Under the pieces are notes generated by a model. That model was given only the letters and a program-made list of their open reading frames with translations. It searched no databases and was not told the origin of the DNA. A stretch of 64,000 bases of DNA from Halobacteriales archaeon QS_1_69_70. Lineage in GTDB: Archaea > Halobacteriota > Halobacteria > Halobacteriales > Haloarculaceae. This document shows positions 34,904-43,893 of this stretch, piece after piece. Position 1 is the stretch's first letter. The number at the start of each line of letters is the position of its first letter. The stretch lies in contig PXRI01000033.1 in assembly GCA_003021005.1 (NCBI GenBank), positions 1 to 64,000 on the forward strand, written 5' to 3'. A program made the translations under genes and the position numbers.

Positions 34904-35827
34904 CTAGTCACCTCCCGCGTACGCCGCCATCTCCTCGTAGATCTCCGCCATGCCGTCCTCGTCGTCCGGCCCAACCACCGTCGCCTCCCGCTCGGAGGGG
35001 GCCTTCGGGATCGGGTCCACGCCGGCGACGATCGTCGGCGACCCGTCCAGGCCGATGAAGTCCGGGTCGAGGTTCAAGTAGTCGTGGTCCCACATGTTGA
35101 AGTCCTCCCAGTCGGTCGGATCCTCCTCGGAGTCCTCGGCGAGATACTCGCCGAACTCGGCCGCCCGCGCCCGGGTCTGCTCCCGGAAGTCCTTGTGGCG
35201 GAGCCGGTGGTCGGCCCGGCGGTAGGTCGGCTCGAACTCCGGGTCGGCGACGACGAACGCCGGCAGGTCGGCCTCCACCGTCTCGATCTCCGCGACGTCG
35301 CCCTCCACCAGCCGCTTCGTGCGGACGACCCCCTCCGCTTCGTCGATGTCGATCGCGACGACGTGCGTAATGAGGGGATAGTCCGGCAGGTCGTCGTGGA
35401 TGCCGAGACACCACTCCGCCTGGGGGCCCGTGTGGCCGGTCTCGCCGTCGGCCGTCTTGAACCCCGCGAAGATGAGGTCCGGCGGGGCCTCGAGGTGCTG
35501 GATCCCCGTCGCGATCGTCATTGCGGTCGCCCACGTGTCGGCCGCGCCCATCTCGCGGTCGGAGAGGAGGTAGAGTTCGTCCGCGTAGACGTCGGCCATC
35601 CCCTCCTCGAGGATCTCGGCGTAGCTCGGCGGGCCCATGCTCATGAGCGACACCGACCCGCCGTTGCGGACCTTGGTCTGGAGTGCCGCCCGCAGGGCGT
35701 GTTTGTCGTTCGGGTTCATCACCGTCGGCGTCTTCCCCCGCTCGAGGTGGCCATCCTCGTCGAAGGAGACCTGTCCCTCCCGGAAGTCGGGGACGCCCTT
35801 CGTCAGGACGAGGGTGTCGATGGTCAT
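34904..35827 (-). CDS. fixA: Electron transfer flavoprotein beta subunit (FixA)
   Basis: A 307-residue ETF beta subunit, partner of FixB. The signature region is ATGIQHLEAPPDLIFAGFKT and DGETGHTGPQAEWCLGIHDD, matching the nucleotide-binding ETF-beta core. The N-terminus MTIDTLVLTKGVPDFREGQV follows the family. ATG 35827 has a TATA-like core (gactattagtc on the minus strand, 35857-35867) about 30 bases upstream, supporting it over the in-frame ATG 35875. First gene of the fixA-fixB-fixCX-hypothetical message. Confidence 0.92.
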   Translation of the reverse strand: MTIDTLVLTKGVPDFREGQVSFDEDGHLERGKTPTVMNPNDKHALRAALQTKVRNGGSVSLMSMGPPSYAEILEEGMADVYADELYLLSDREMGAADTWATAMTIATGIQHLEAPPDLIFAGFKTADGETGHTGPQAEWCLGIHDDLPDYPLITHVVAIDIDEAEGVVRTKRLVEGDVAEIETVEADLPAFVVADPEFEPTYRRADHRLRHKDFREQTRARAAEFGEYLAEDSEEDPTDWEDFNMWDHDYLNLDPDFIGLDGSPTIVAGVDPIPKAPSEREATVVGPDDEDGMAEIYEEMAAYAGGD

Positions 35828-35856
35828 GCTGTCTCGTGTCAAAGGGTCCCACCACC

Positions 35857-35867
35857 GACTAATAGTC
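35857..35867 (-). promoter_or_regulatory. Promoter of the fixABCX operon
   Basis: A near-palindromic gactattagtc (minus strand) centred about 35 bases before the fixA ATG at 35827. It fits a TATA box and could double as an operator because of its symmetry. Confidence 0.55.
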
Positions 35868-35949
35868 TTTGTCAACTCCGTCCGGCGGTTTCAGGACAGT
35901 GCTGCCGCGGGCTGGTCGTCGTCGCGATGACGCATGGGGCAGGCCGGAG

Positions 35950-36279
35950 TCAGATGCGGCCGGCCCGGCCGGGGTCGACGTCGACGGCGTCGACCGGACA
36001 GACGTCGACACACAGCATGCAGTCGATGCACTGGTCCTCCTTGGTCGGGTTGGCCTTGATCTCGCTCTCCGGGTGGTCCGGCGTGTCGACCCACTCGAAG
36101 ACGTCCACGGGACAGTCCTCGAGACAGGCGCCGTCGGCGATGCAGATGTCGAAGTCGACGGCGACGTGGGTCCCGCGGATGCCGAGTTCCTCCGGCGGAT
36201 CCGTCGGGCCCCAGACGTCGACGTCGTGTTCCTGCCCCTCGTGGTCCCGGTTCTCCTCGAAGTTCGGGTCGATCGCCAT
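35950..36279 (-). CDS. Ferredoxin with two iron-sulfur cluster motifs
   Basis: A 109-residue ferredoxin. Two cluster motifs are visible: CIADGACLEDCP near residue 46 and CIDCMLCVDVCPVDAV near residue 85. The first has the spacing of a zinc-containing archaeal 7Fe/8Fe ferredoxin rather than a simple CxxCxxC. The N-terminal 40 residues (NFEENRDHEGQEHDVDVWGP) resemble the extension of archaeal zinc ferredoxins. ATG 36279 fits the dyad promoter at 36301-36320. Standing upstream of fixABCX, it is a likely electron partner of that complex, which is inference from position. Confidence 0.9.
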   Translation of the reverse strand: MAIDPNFEENRDHEGQEHDVDVWGPTDPPEELGIRGTHVAVDFDICIADGACLEDCPVDVFEWVDTPDHPESEIKANPTKEDQCIDCMLCVDVCPVDAVDVDPGRAGRI

Positions 36280-36300
36280 GGTACCCGGAACCAGCGGTGG

Positions 36301-36320
36301 CGCGAACTTAAACGTTCGCG
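36301..36320 (-). promoter_or_regulatory. Dyad-symmetric operator/TATA element of the ferredoxin gene
   Basis: The bases cgcgaac and gttcgcg form a perfect 7-base inverted repeat separated by ttaaac. The A/T spacer is about 29 bases before ATG 36279, where a TATA box is expected. A dimeric repressor bound here would cover the TATA box, so the ferredoxin is likely regulated at this site. Confidence 0.6.
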
Positions 36321-36341
36321 ACGCCCCCCTGGGGGCTCTAT

Positions 36342-36508
36342 TCAGATAAGCGAAGGTGGCCGGCACTACCGACCTCGGGCGGGAATTCCGAAGTGGCTGA
36401 CCGGTCGCCGGTGTAGGCGATGCAAGCACCGCAGCGAAGCGAGGAGCGCAGCGAGCGTACACCGGCGAGCGGGAGGGGGCTTCGGTGGACGAATCGAGTA
36501 ACTCGGAG
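36342..36508 (-). repeat. 167-base inverted repeat, right copy
   Basis: Reverse complement of 29455-29621 over the same 167 bases. Oriented leftward, it ends (tatctga) 63 bases before the ferredoxin ATG, just as the left copy ends 56 bases before the DUF456 start. Its other end is 20 bases from the gltX stop. The internal 12-pair stem of the left copy is shortened here by one substitution (gaccgg for gagcgg). Confidence 0.8.
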
Positions 36509-36528
36509 AATTATCTAAACACTACCTC

Positions 36529-38247
36529 TCAGGGGTGGGCGAAGTACGCGACGGCCTCGCCGTCGTCGGGCACCCGGTCGAGTCTGGCGAACCCGACCCG
36601 CTCGAACTGCACCACATCGTCGGCCGCACAGGCCGCGACGCCCGGCTCGGCGTGGCCGGTCTCCTCGCCATCCATCGTCCGCAAGCGGAGCGGGACTGCA
36701 TCGTCGGCCGGCACCCAGTGGACGACGTCGACGTCGCCATCGCGGACGACCTCGATGTCCTCGCCGGTGAACTCGAAGGCGTTCCGGGTGTGCCGAACGG
36801 GCCCTAGGCCCTTCAGCCAGACCCGCTTTCCGTTCGGTGGCACGTCGTCCGGCTCGACGCGGACCGCGCCGCCGACCGGGATCTCGCGGACGCCACGGTC
36901 CTCGAGGTCGGGGTGCAGCGGCGGTTCGGCGGTTTCGGGCCCGCCGAGAAGCGTCTTCTCGACCCCGTCCCGGACGAAAAACCGGCGGTCGGCCTCGTCG
37001 TCGACCAGCTCCCGGTTCGCCGCGTACACCGATGACATCGCGAGGTCGACGTTCGACGTGGAGGTGCCGAGCCCGGCCATCGCCTCCACGATGGCCTCCC
37101 CCCGGATCCCGCGCCGGCGGAGGCTCGCGATGGTCGGCGCCCGCGGGTCGTCCCAGCCGTTGAGGTCGCCGACCGCGACCGCCGCCTTGATCGTGGAGGT
37201 CGACATCGCGACGTCGTAGGCCTCGACCTGCACGTGCCCCCAGTGGAGAACCTCCGGGTACGCCCAGTCGAAGTAGTCGTAGACGTACCGCTGGCGCTTC
37301 GCGGAGTCCTGGAGGTCGATCCCGCGGACGATGTGGCTGACGTCGAACAGGTGGTCGTCGATCCCCGACTGGAAGTCCAACATCGGCCAGCAGCGGTACT
37401 CGGCGGCCGCCTCCCTGGGATGTGGCGTGTCGACCATCCGGAAGGCGACCCAGTCGCGGAGCGCCGGGTTCTTGTGGTCGATGTCGGTCCGGACGCGGAG
37501 CACCCTCTCGCCGGCGTCGTACTCCCCCGCGACCATGGCGTCGAACTCCGCGTGGGCGGTCTCCGGGTCCTCCTCGCGGTGGGGACAGGCGGTCCCCTCC
37601 GTTTTGAGCAGGGAGAACTCCTCGGCGGGACAGCTACACGTGTAGGCGCCGCCGGCGTCGATGAGGGTCCGGGCGTGGTCGTAGTAAGTCTCGACGCGGT
37701 CGGAGGCCTTCACGACCTCGTCCGGACTGAACCCCAGGTACTCGATGGCCCCGAGGATGGCGTCGTAGGCGTCCAGGTCCGGCCGCTTCGTCTCCGGGTC
37801 TGTGTCGTCGAACCGGCAGAGCATCCAGCCGCCGTACCGCTCCCTGTAGCGGCCGATGACGGCCGGCATCCGGGCGTGCCCCAGGTGCCAGGGCCCGTTC
37901 GGGTTCGGCGCGACCCGCAGCCGGACCTCGTCGTAGTCCTCGACGTTCGGCAGCTCCGGCAGCGTGCGGTCGTCGGCCTCGTCGGCGGCGTCGAGTTCCG
38001 CGAGCCGATCGGGCGCCAGGTCCGCGAGTCGCTCGCGTTTCTCGGCGGTGCCGAGTGCGTTCACGTCGTCGATTACGGGGGCGATCACCTCCGGGATCTC
38101 GTCACCGTGTTCGCGGAACGCCGGATTCTCGCCCATCAGCGGCCCCATGATGGCGCCCACCTGTGCGTCGCTGTCGTGTTTCAGGGCGTTGAAGAGGGCG
38201 GCCGTCTCGGCCGCCCGTTCGACGCGGTCGCGGAGGTCCCCGTCCAT
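36529..38247 (-). CDS. gltX: Glutamyl-tRNA synthetase (archaeal type)
   Basis: A 572-residue class I synthetase charging tRNA-Glu, and in archaea tRNA-Gln for later amidation. The HIGH motif is in VAPNPNGPWHLGHARM near residue 115 and the KMSKS equivalent is MSTSTIKAAV near 350. The C-terminal beta-barrel anticodon domain (LKGLGPVRHTRNAFEFTGED) is of the GlnRS/eukaryal type, as expected for archaea. The N-terminal ~100 residues form the archaeal helical extension. It closes the leftward mevalonate/tRNA supercluster. Confidence 0.95.
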   Translation of the reverse strand: MDGDLRDRVERAAETAALFNALKHDSDAQVGAIMGPLMGENPAFREHGDEIPEVIAPVIDDVNALGTAEKRERLADLAPDRLAELDAADEADDRTLPELPNVEDYDEVRLRVAPNPNGPWHLGHARMPAVIGRYRERYGGWMLCRFDDTDPETKRPDLDAYDAILGAIEYLGFSPDEVVKASDRVETYYDHARTLIDAGGAYTCSCPAEEFSLLKTEGTACPHREEDPETAHAEFDAMVAGEYDAGERVLRVRTDIDHKNPALRDWVAFRMVDTPHPREAAAEYRCWPMLDFQSGIDDHLFDVSHIVRGIDLQDSAKRQRYVYDYFDWAYPEVLHWGHVQVEAYDVAMSTSTIKAAVAVGDLNGWDDPRAPTIASLRRRGIRGEAIVEAMAGLGTSTSNVDLAMSSVYAANRELVDDEADRRFFVRDGVEKTLLGGPETAEPPLHPDLEDRGVREIPVGGAVRVEPDDVPPNGKRVWLKGLGPVRHTRNAFEFTGEDIEVVRDGDVDVVHWVPADDAVPLRLRTMDGEETGHAEPGVAACAADDVVQFERVGFARLDRVPDDGEAVAYFAHP

Positions 38248-38459
38248 CGCCGCTAGCTACTCCCGGGGGCACCAAAACCCCGCGGGTTCGGCCTGGCGTG
38301 GTGTACAGGCGGACCGGCCGCATCGACCGTCCGTGGTCCGCGCTCCCGCCTGGCGGACGGCCGTCCGTCGTCAGGACACGGGGCGTCTGGGCGCGGCATC
38401 CGACATAAACCCTCGGCCGTATGGCCGCCGCCGGGGGCCGGTGAGATGAGGCGCGGCGC

Positions 38460-39485
38460 TCAGTATCCGCGTTCGACGAGGAAGTCCGCGACGTCCTCGA
38501 GCAGCGCCCGCGACTCGTTGTCCGGCAGGACCGCGACCCTGCGCTTGCCGTTCGCGACGAGGTCCGCCGCGAGGTCGCGGGCGTACTCGAGGCTGCCGGC
38601 GGCCTCGAGGCGCTCGACGGCCGCCTCGATCTCGCCGGCCGTCGGATCCTCGCCGACCAGGCCGTCGACGTCGACGCCCTGGCCGCGGGCGTGGAGGGTG
38701 ATGATGGTGCGTTTGCCCTCGACGAGGTCCGAGCCGCGGCGTTTCCCGAGGGCGTCGCTCGAGACCGTCAGATCGAGGAGGTCGTCCTGGATCTGGAACG
38801 CCCGACCGACGTCGAGGCCGTAGGCGTGGAGTGCGTCGACGGTCTCGTCGGCGCACCCGAGCAGGATGGCCGGGATCGACGCGGCAGCCGCATACAGGAC
38901 CGCCGTCTTGAACTCGACCATCTCCAGGTACTCCTCCGAGGTGACCGTCTCGCGGTCCTCGAAATCGACGTCGAGCGCCTGGCCCTCGCAGATCTCGGTA
39001 CACGTCGTCGCGAGTTCTCCCAGCGCCCGGACGCTGAACTCGGCGGGGGCGCCGGTGTCGAGCATGTACTCGAACGCCTTCGAGTACAGTGTGTCCCCGG
39101 CCAGGATGGCGGTCTCGAGGTCGTACTCCCGGTGGACCGCGGGGACGCCGCGTCGGAGGTCGTCGTCGTCCATGATGTCGTCGTGGATCAGGGTGAACGA
39201 CTGGATGACCTCGATGGCGACCGCGGCCGAAAGCACGTCGACCGTGCCGCCGGCCGGCGAGGGGAACGACCGGTAGTCCGCCGACAGCGGGTCGACGCCG
39301 GCGATGGCCTCGGCGGTCAGAAGGAGGATGGTGGGTCGCAGCCGCTTGCCGCCCGCGTCGAGGAGGTACCGCGAGGCGCTGTAGAGCCGTTCCGGCCGCT
39401 CGACCGGCAGCTTCTCGTCGATCGCGTCGTTGACGACCGCCCGTCGGTCGGCGATCGCCGCCTCGACGCGGTCTGCGGTCGTCAT
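38460..39485 (-). CDS. idsA: Geranylgeranyl diphosphate synthase family prenyltransferase
   Basis: A 341-residue trans-prenyltransferase that builds the C20 (or C25) chain for archaeal membrane lipids. The first aspartate-rich motif is [14 protein letters not shown] near residue 95, the second is [11 protein letters not shown] near 230. The residue five positions before the first motif is Phe, a pattern associated with C20 products. [18 protein letters not shown] and [11 protein letters not shown] are further family signatures. Its start overlaps the RNase J stop by four bases. This RNase J-idsA-gltX order is conserved in many archaea. Confidence 0.94.
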   Translation of the reverse strand: MTTADRVEAAIADRRAVVNDAIDEKLPVERPERLYSASRYLLDAGGKRLRPTILLLTAEAIAGVDPLSADYRSFPSPAGGTVDVLSAAVAIEVIQSFTLIHDDIMDDDDLRRGVPAVHREYDLETAILAGDTLYSKAFEYMLDTGAPAEFSVRALGELATTCTEICEGQALDVDFEDRETVTSEEYLEMVEFKTAVLYAAAASIPAILLGCADETVDALHAYGLDVGRAFQIQDDLLDLTVSSDALGKRRGSDLVEGKRTIITLHARGQGVDVDGLVGEDPTAGEIEAAVERLEAAGSLEYARDLAADLVANGKRRVAVLPDNESRALLEDVADFLVERGY

Positions 39486-40822
39486 CCTGTGAGCTGGATT
39501 GTGTCCCCGTTGCGGGAGACGTACAGGTCGCGGCCGACCCGGTAGCCCTCGTCCTCACAGAGGTTGACGTAGTCGGCGTATCCGCTCATGTCCTGGTGGG
39601 CCGGGACGACGTTGGACGGCTGGAGTGCGTCCAGCATCTCGTAGTGGCCCTCCTTGTTGAGGTGGCCGGAGACGTGGATGTCGTCGTAGATGCGGGCCCC
39701 CTGCATGCTGAGCAGCTTCTCGGACTGGTACCGCTGGCCCTCGTTGGTCGGCTCGGGGATGACCCGGGCGCTGAAGAGGACTTTGTCGCCGTTGTCGAGT
39801 TCGTAGGGGGTCTCGCCGCGGCCCATCCGGGTCAACATGGCGCGGGGCTCGCCCTGGTGGCCGGTGACGACGGGGAGGTAGTTCTCCTTGCCCTCCTCCA
39901 TGATCCGCGTGAACGTCCGGTCGACGGACTTCCGGTGGCCGTACATCCCGAGGTCCTCCGGGAAGTCGACGAACCCGAGCCGTTCGGCGGTGCCGCTGTA
40001 CTTCTCCATCGAGCGCCCGAGCAGCACCGGTTGGCGGCCGATGTCCTTCGCGAACTCGACGAGGCTCGTCACGCGGGCGATGTGGCTGGAGAACGTCGTG
40101 GCGACGATGCCGCCGTCGTAGTCCTCCAGGGAGTGGACGACGTCCTTCAGGTGCTCGCGGGCGACGGACTCGGAGGGCGTGCGGCCCTTCTTGTTCGCGT
40201 TCGTGCAGTCCTCGATGTACGCGAGAACCCCTTCGCGACCGATCTCGCGGAACCGCTCCATGTCGATCGGGTCGCCGAGCACCGGCGAGTGGTCCATCCG
40301 CTTGTCGAGCCCGTAGACGACGGCACCCTCGGGCGTGTGGAGCACGGGGTTGATGGCGTCGATGATGGAGTGGGTGACGTTGACGAACTCGAGTTCGCAC
40401 CGGTCGCCGATCGCCATCGTCCCGCCGGCCTCCATCTTGACGAGGTCGTTCTGGACGCCGAACTTCTCCTCGCTTTCGATCTGCTGTTTGACCAGCTCGA
40501 TCGTAAAGGGCGTCGCCACGACGGGGGCGTCGTAGCGGTGGGCGAGCTTCGATATCGCGCCGATGTGGTCGAGGTGGCCGTGGGTCGGCACGATGGCCTG
40601 CACGTCGCCCTCGATGTCGGACATGACCCGGTCGTCCGGGATGGCGCCCATGTCGATGAGATCTAAGCTGTGCATCCGCTCGGTCTCGACGTTGTCGTGG
40701 ATCAGAACCTTCGACAGGTTCAGGCCCATGTCGAAGATGACGACGTCGTCACCGGCTCGGACGGCGGTCATCTGCCGTCCGACTGCTTCGTATCCGCCAA
40801 TGGTTGCGATTTCGACTTCCAT
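39482..40822 (-). CDS. rnj: Ribonuclease J
   Basis: A 446-residue metallo-beta-lactamase/beta-CASP ribonuclease. The metal-binding motif is [20 protein letters not shown] near residue 80. Later motifs are [22 protein letters not shown] and the C-terminal [20 protein letters not shown]. Archaeal RNase J has 5'-3' exonuclease activity on RNA. ATG 40822 starts [20 protein letters not shown], as in the family; the longer frame to 41011 overlies non-coding leader. In the usual archaeal arrangement it follows ipk; here about 5.8 kb of other genes intervenes. Confidence 0.94.
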   Translation of the reverse strand: MEVEIATIGGYEAVGRQMTAVRAGDDVVIFDMGLNLSKVLIHDNVETERMHSLDLIDMGAIPDDRVMSDIEGDVQAIVPTHGHLDHIGAISKLAHRYDAPVVATPFTIELVKQQIESEEKFGVQNDLVKMEAGGTMAIGDRCELEFVNVTHSIIDAINPVLHTPEGAVVYGLDKRMDHSPVLGDPIDMERFREIGREGVLAYIEDCTNANKKGRTPSESVAREHLKDVVHSLEDYDGGIVATTFSSHIARVTSLVEFAKDIGRQPVLLGRSMEKYSGTAERLGFVDFPEDLGMYGHRKSVDRTFTRIMEEGKENYLPVVTGHQGEPRAMLTRMGRGETPYELDNGDKVLFSARVIPEPTNEGQRYQSEKLLSMQGARIYDDIHVSGHLNKEGHYEMLDALQPSNVVPAHQDMSGYADYVNLCEDEGYRVGRDLYVSRNGDTIQLTG

Positions 40823-41081
40823 GGGTAGGGCCGAGAGACCGCTCACCGGGCCCGGGAGCGACCGGCGACGTACACGGCCGTCTGTGACGGACGCGACACC
40901 GACGCGGCGTCGGTGGGCCGGCGGTCGGACACGGACGAGGCCATCGCGGTCCCGATGGACCGCGCCGTAGCCCCGCCGGCCGTCTCCCGCCGACGACTGC
41001 CGGCCGCCCATCCGAGTCCGGGGCGACCGTCGCTCGGTTACCGGACCTTTCCGCTCGGAACGTAAAAGTGCGTGGGTTCCG

Positions 41082-41865
41082 TCACAGGAGCGGCGAGACG
41101 GCCAGACCGACGCCGGCGACCGCGGCTACTCCTCCGGCCCCCACGTAGAGGAGCCAGTCACGGCGGCGTGCCAGGAGCGCCGACTCGGTGCTGTCGGCGA
41201 CGAGGAAGACGTCCGAATCCGGGTGGCTGTCGTCGGCCTCGGCGACGATCTCGAAGTCGTCGCCGCCGAACCGCTCCGACTCGACGCGCGTCGCCGTCCC
41301 GTGGACGTACACCGTCTCGCCCGGCCGGAGGACCCGCTGGTGGTACCGCCGGTCGCCGACCTGGGTCCCCCCAGTCGAGGGCCCCGACGAGCGCCTCGTC
41401 CGGGTCGCCGGGCGTCGATTCCAGCTCGGTGAACTCGCGTATCGGCCCCGGCGGGGCTTCCTCGACCCCCACCTCGATCGTCTCCCGGTCCCCCGAGAGT
41501 TCGACGGCAGCGCCGCCGGGTCGTACCAGCACCTGTCCCGTGTCATCGGCGACGTAGAACGGGACCGTGAGGGTGCCGCTGCCCTCCGTCCGCCAGCTCG
41601 CGTGCTTGCCGGACTCCTCCCACTCCTCGATCTCCCACTCCGCGAGCAGACAGCCCCCGTCCGAGAACGGCGCTCGCATCGGGCCGTCGTCGGCGGGTTC
41701 GGCGGTCCCGGACACCTCGGCGGGGCCGGGCGTGACCCGGAGGGCGTCGGTTGTCTCGACGCTCGCGATGGCCGCACGCTGCCGTCTGCGTCGGTACCCG
41801 TACCCGACGGCGGCGATGCCGATTCCGAAAAGCAGCAGGCCGACTATCTGGACGACGCTACTCAC
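41082..41865 (-). pseudogene. GIDE-domain membrane protein, split by a one-base frameshift
   Basis: Two frames make one protein of about 260 residues. Residues 1-25 are a membrane helix (VVQIVGLLLFGIGIAAVGYG), then a GIDE-like domain: GPMRAPFSDGGCLLAEWEIE, HASWRTEGSGTLTVPFYVAD and VLVRPGGAAVELSGDRETIE. After a shift the second frame gives RRYHQRVLRPGETVYVHGTA and a C-terminal helix ([20 protein letters not shown]). The frames meet in the run of six C at 41367-41372; removing one base restores DWGTQVGDRRYHQ. GIDE relatives in eukaryotes are membrane E3 ligases, but this archaeal protein shows no RING. Sequencing error in the homopolymer is the simplest explanation. Confidence 0.78.
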
Positions 41866-41951
41866 GTGGGCTCACCTCCGAGGAGGGCGACATGGACCCG
41901 CCTGCGGGTGCCCGCAACTTCAATCCGGGCGAATCCCTACAGCCGTCGGGG

Positions 41952-42761
41952 TCAGTACGGCGAGGACAACAGCAGGTGGCCGCCGTCGACCGGGTAGTAC
42001 GAGCCGGTGACGTACGCCGAAGCCGCCGAGGCGAGGAAGACCGCAAGGGGCACGCAGTCACCGGGCATCCCGAACCGGTCGGCCGGGACGTGGTCGAGGA
42101 TCCGGTCCGGCAGGGCGCCGCCGGCGGCCTCGGTGACGCCCTCCGTCTCGATGATCCCCGGCGCGATGGTGTTCGCCCGGACGCCGTACGTCGCCCACTC
42201 GCTCGCGACGGTCTGCATCAGGTTGTGGATCCCCGCCTTGCCCGCACCGGAGTGGGCGTGGTACGGCGCGCCGTGGACCGAGTTCGTCGCGCCCATTGCG
42301 ATGATCGAGCCGCCGCCGTTGTCGATCATGTGTTCGCCGACGCTCATCGTGCAGTACGCCGTGCCGTCCAGGATGGTGCCGACGACCGCCCGCCAGCCGT
42401 TCGCCGAGAGGTCCTCCAGTGGCGTCAGGAAGTTCGCCCCGGCGTTATTGACGAGGACGGTTATGTCGCCCAGTTCCGCGAGGACGGTGTCACGCATCTC
42501 GTCGACGGTCTCCTTCTCGCGGACGTCGACCGTGGTCGCACAGGCGTCCTGGCCCTTCGCCTCGATGGCCTCGGCGACAGGTTCGAGGTGGTCCATGTTC
42601 CGGGAGGCGACGGCGACGTCGGCGCCGTGGTCGGCGAACGCGAGCGCCATCGCCTCGCCGATGCCGGTGCCGCCGCCGGTTACCAGTGCAGTCTCGCCCG
42701 CAAGCAGGTCGTCGGCGAATATGTCGGTACTGTCCGGCGTCTCTGGCCAGTCGTCCGGCAT
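41952..42761 (-). CDS. SDR-family oxidoreductase, 2,4-dienoyl-CoA reductase-like
   Basis: A 269-residue short-chain dehydrogenase/reductase. The cofactor loop is TGGGTGIGEAMALAFADHG near residue 28, and VLVNNAGANFLTPLEDLSA near 100. The usual YxxxK active site is replaced by HAHSGAGKAGIHNL: the lysine remains but the tyrosine four residues earlier is absent. This pattern is found in dienoyl-CoA reductases, which use a different tyrosine. The end (ASAYVTGSYYPVDGGHLLLS) is standard. ATG 42761 is chosen; the upstream frame is unrelated. Possibly involved in fatty acid degradation with the neighbouring acyl-CoA ligase. Confidence 0.88.
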   Translation of the reverse strand: MPDDWPETPDSTDIFADDLLAGETALVTGGGTGIGEAMALAFADHGADVAVASRNMDHLEPVAEAIEAKGQDACATTVDVREKETVDEMRDTVLAELGDITVLVNNAGANFLTPLEDLSANGWRAVVGTILDGTAYCTMSVGEHMIDNGGGSIIAMGATNSVHGAPYHAHSGAGKAGIHNLMQTVASEWATYGVRANTIAPGIIETEGVTEAAGGALPDRILDHVPADRFGMPGDCVPLAVFLASAASAYVTGSYYPVDGGHLLLSSPY

Positions 42762-42954
42762 GACCGTCGCGTAGAGGGGGGGCCGGTTAGCGCTTCCGAT
42801 CATGGCAGGAACAGCGCCTCGTGGCGGCATCTGCGGGCGAAACTTTATGAGGGGAAACGGGACGAGGCCCCACCGTGACCTGGAACTGGCCGCTGCAGGA
42901 CGTCCGAACCGCTCCACCGCGACGAAACATGGGCCGGACGGCGGTGGTAGTCCC

Positions 42955-43818
42955 GTGAGTTTCGCGTCGGAACTCCGGCTCGCTGTAGCCGCGATAGGCG
43001 TCGTCCGGGACGTTCCGCAGGTTCTCGTCTACAGTATCTGCGTCCCGCTTCTGTGCCTCGGGTCGCTTTCGGCACCGTACGTCTTCGTCTGGACGGTCTT
43101 CGGTGGGACCACCCTCTGGCTCGCACTCGCGTTTCCCACGGCGATGCTGCTCTGTTGTCTCGTCTTTTGCGTCCTTCAGGTCGCAATGTGCTACGAGGTC
43201 AACGAGGCGTTCGAGGGCCGCCGTCCCGTCCCCCTCTCCGGGATCCGGATGGCGCTCGGTCGGCCAAAACGGATCGTCCTGGCCGCCACGCTCGCCTTCG
43301 TGGTGGTCTACGTCCAGCGCGGTCTCCCGGCGTTCGGCCGCGTCGGGCGGGTCCTCGGCGCGGCGGGCGCCCGGGGCTACGAGGTTGCGAGCCTGTTCGC
43401 GTTCCCCCTCATCGCCACCGTTGACGAGTCGGTCGCACGAAGCCTCGAATCGGTGCTGGCGTCAGTCGAGGAGCAGTGGGACCGCGGACTAGCGGTATCG
43501 GTCGGTACGAAGGCCGTCGGTATGGCGCTCACGTGGGGCGGTATCGTCCTGGCGATCCTGCTGCTGGGAGCGGCGGTATTCGGCTACGGGCCCAGTTTCC
43601 CACCGTTCGGGCCGTTCACCCTCCCGCTCGCCGCCGGGGTCGGCGGGCTCGTTCTCGGCTTCTCGACACATATTCTGATCCGGACTGTCCTCAAGACCGC
43701 GCTGTTCCGCTACGTCCGTGACGGGGAGTTCCCGGTCGGAACGGACGCCGAACGGGTCATCGAAGCGCCCGGGGACGTCCCGTCGGGCAGTCCTGACGCA
43801 GGCGGGTCGGGTCCGTGA
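42955..43818 (+). CDS. Multi-pass membrane protein, unknown function
   Basis: About 287 residues with five or six hydrophobic segments: VVRDVPQVLVYSICVPLLCL, FGGTTLWLALAFPTAMLLCC, an amphipathic stretch with RPKRIVLAATLAFVVVYVQ, TWGGIVLAILLLGAAVFGYG and FTLPLAAGVGGLVLGFSTHI. The segment DESVARSLESVLASVEEQW lies between helices. The pattern resembles haloarchaeal DUF6159-like proteins, but I am not certain. GTG 42955 (VSFASELRLAVAAIG) was chosen because the part before it lacks conservation features; an ATG at 42802 would add 51 residues. It lies divergent from the SDR gene, before the serpin. Confidence 0.65.
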   Translation: MSFASELRLAVAAIGVVRDVPQVLVYSICVPLLCLGSLSAPYVFVWTVFGGTTLWLALAFPTAMLLCCLVFCVLQVAMCYEVNEAFEGRRPVPLSGIRMALGRPKRIVLAATLAFVVVYVQRGLPAFGRVGRVLGAAGARGYEVASLFAFPLIATVDESVARSLESVLASVEEQWDRGLAVSVGTKAVGMALTWGGIVLAILLLGAAVFGYGPSFPPFGPFTLPLAAGVGGLVLGFSTHILIRTVLKTALFRYVRDGEFPVGTDAERVIEAPGDVPSGSPDAGGSGP

Positions 43819-43893
43819 GTTGTCGCCAGTGTAGGTCAAATCGCTATTTTACCCTCGAGAACAGTTTTTGCGCATTGGCGAGGTATACCGCGT

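Noticed and set aside
29455-36508. Composite transposon or insertion sequence bounded by the inverted repeats
   Set aside because: No transposase or target-site duplication is visible, and the enclosed genes are ordinary core metabolism.
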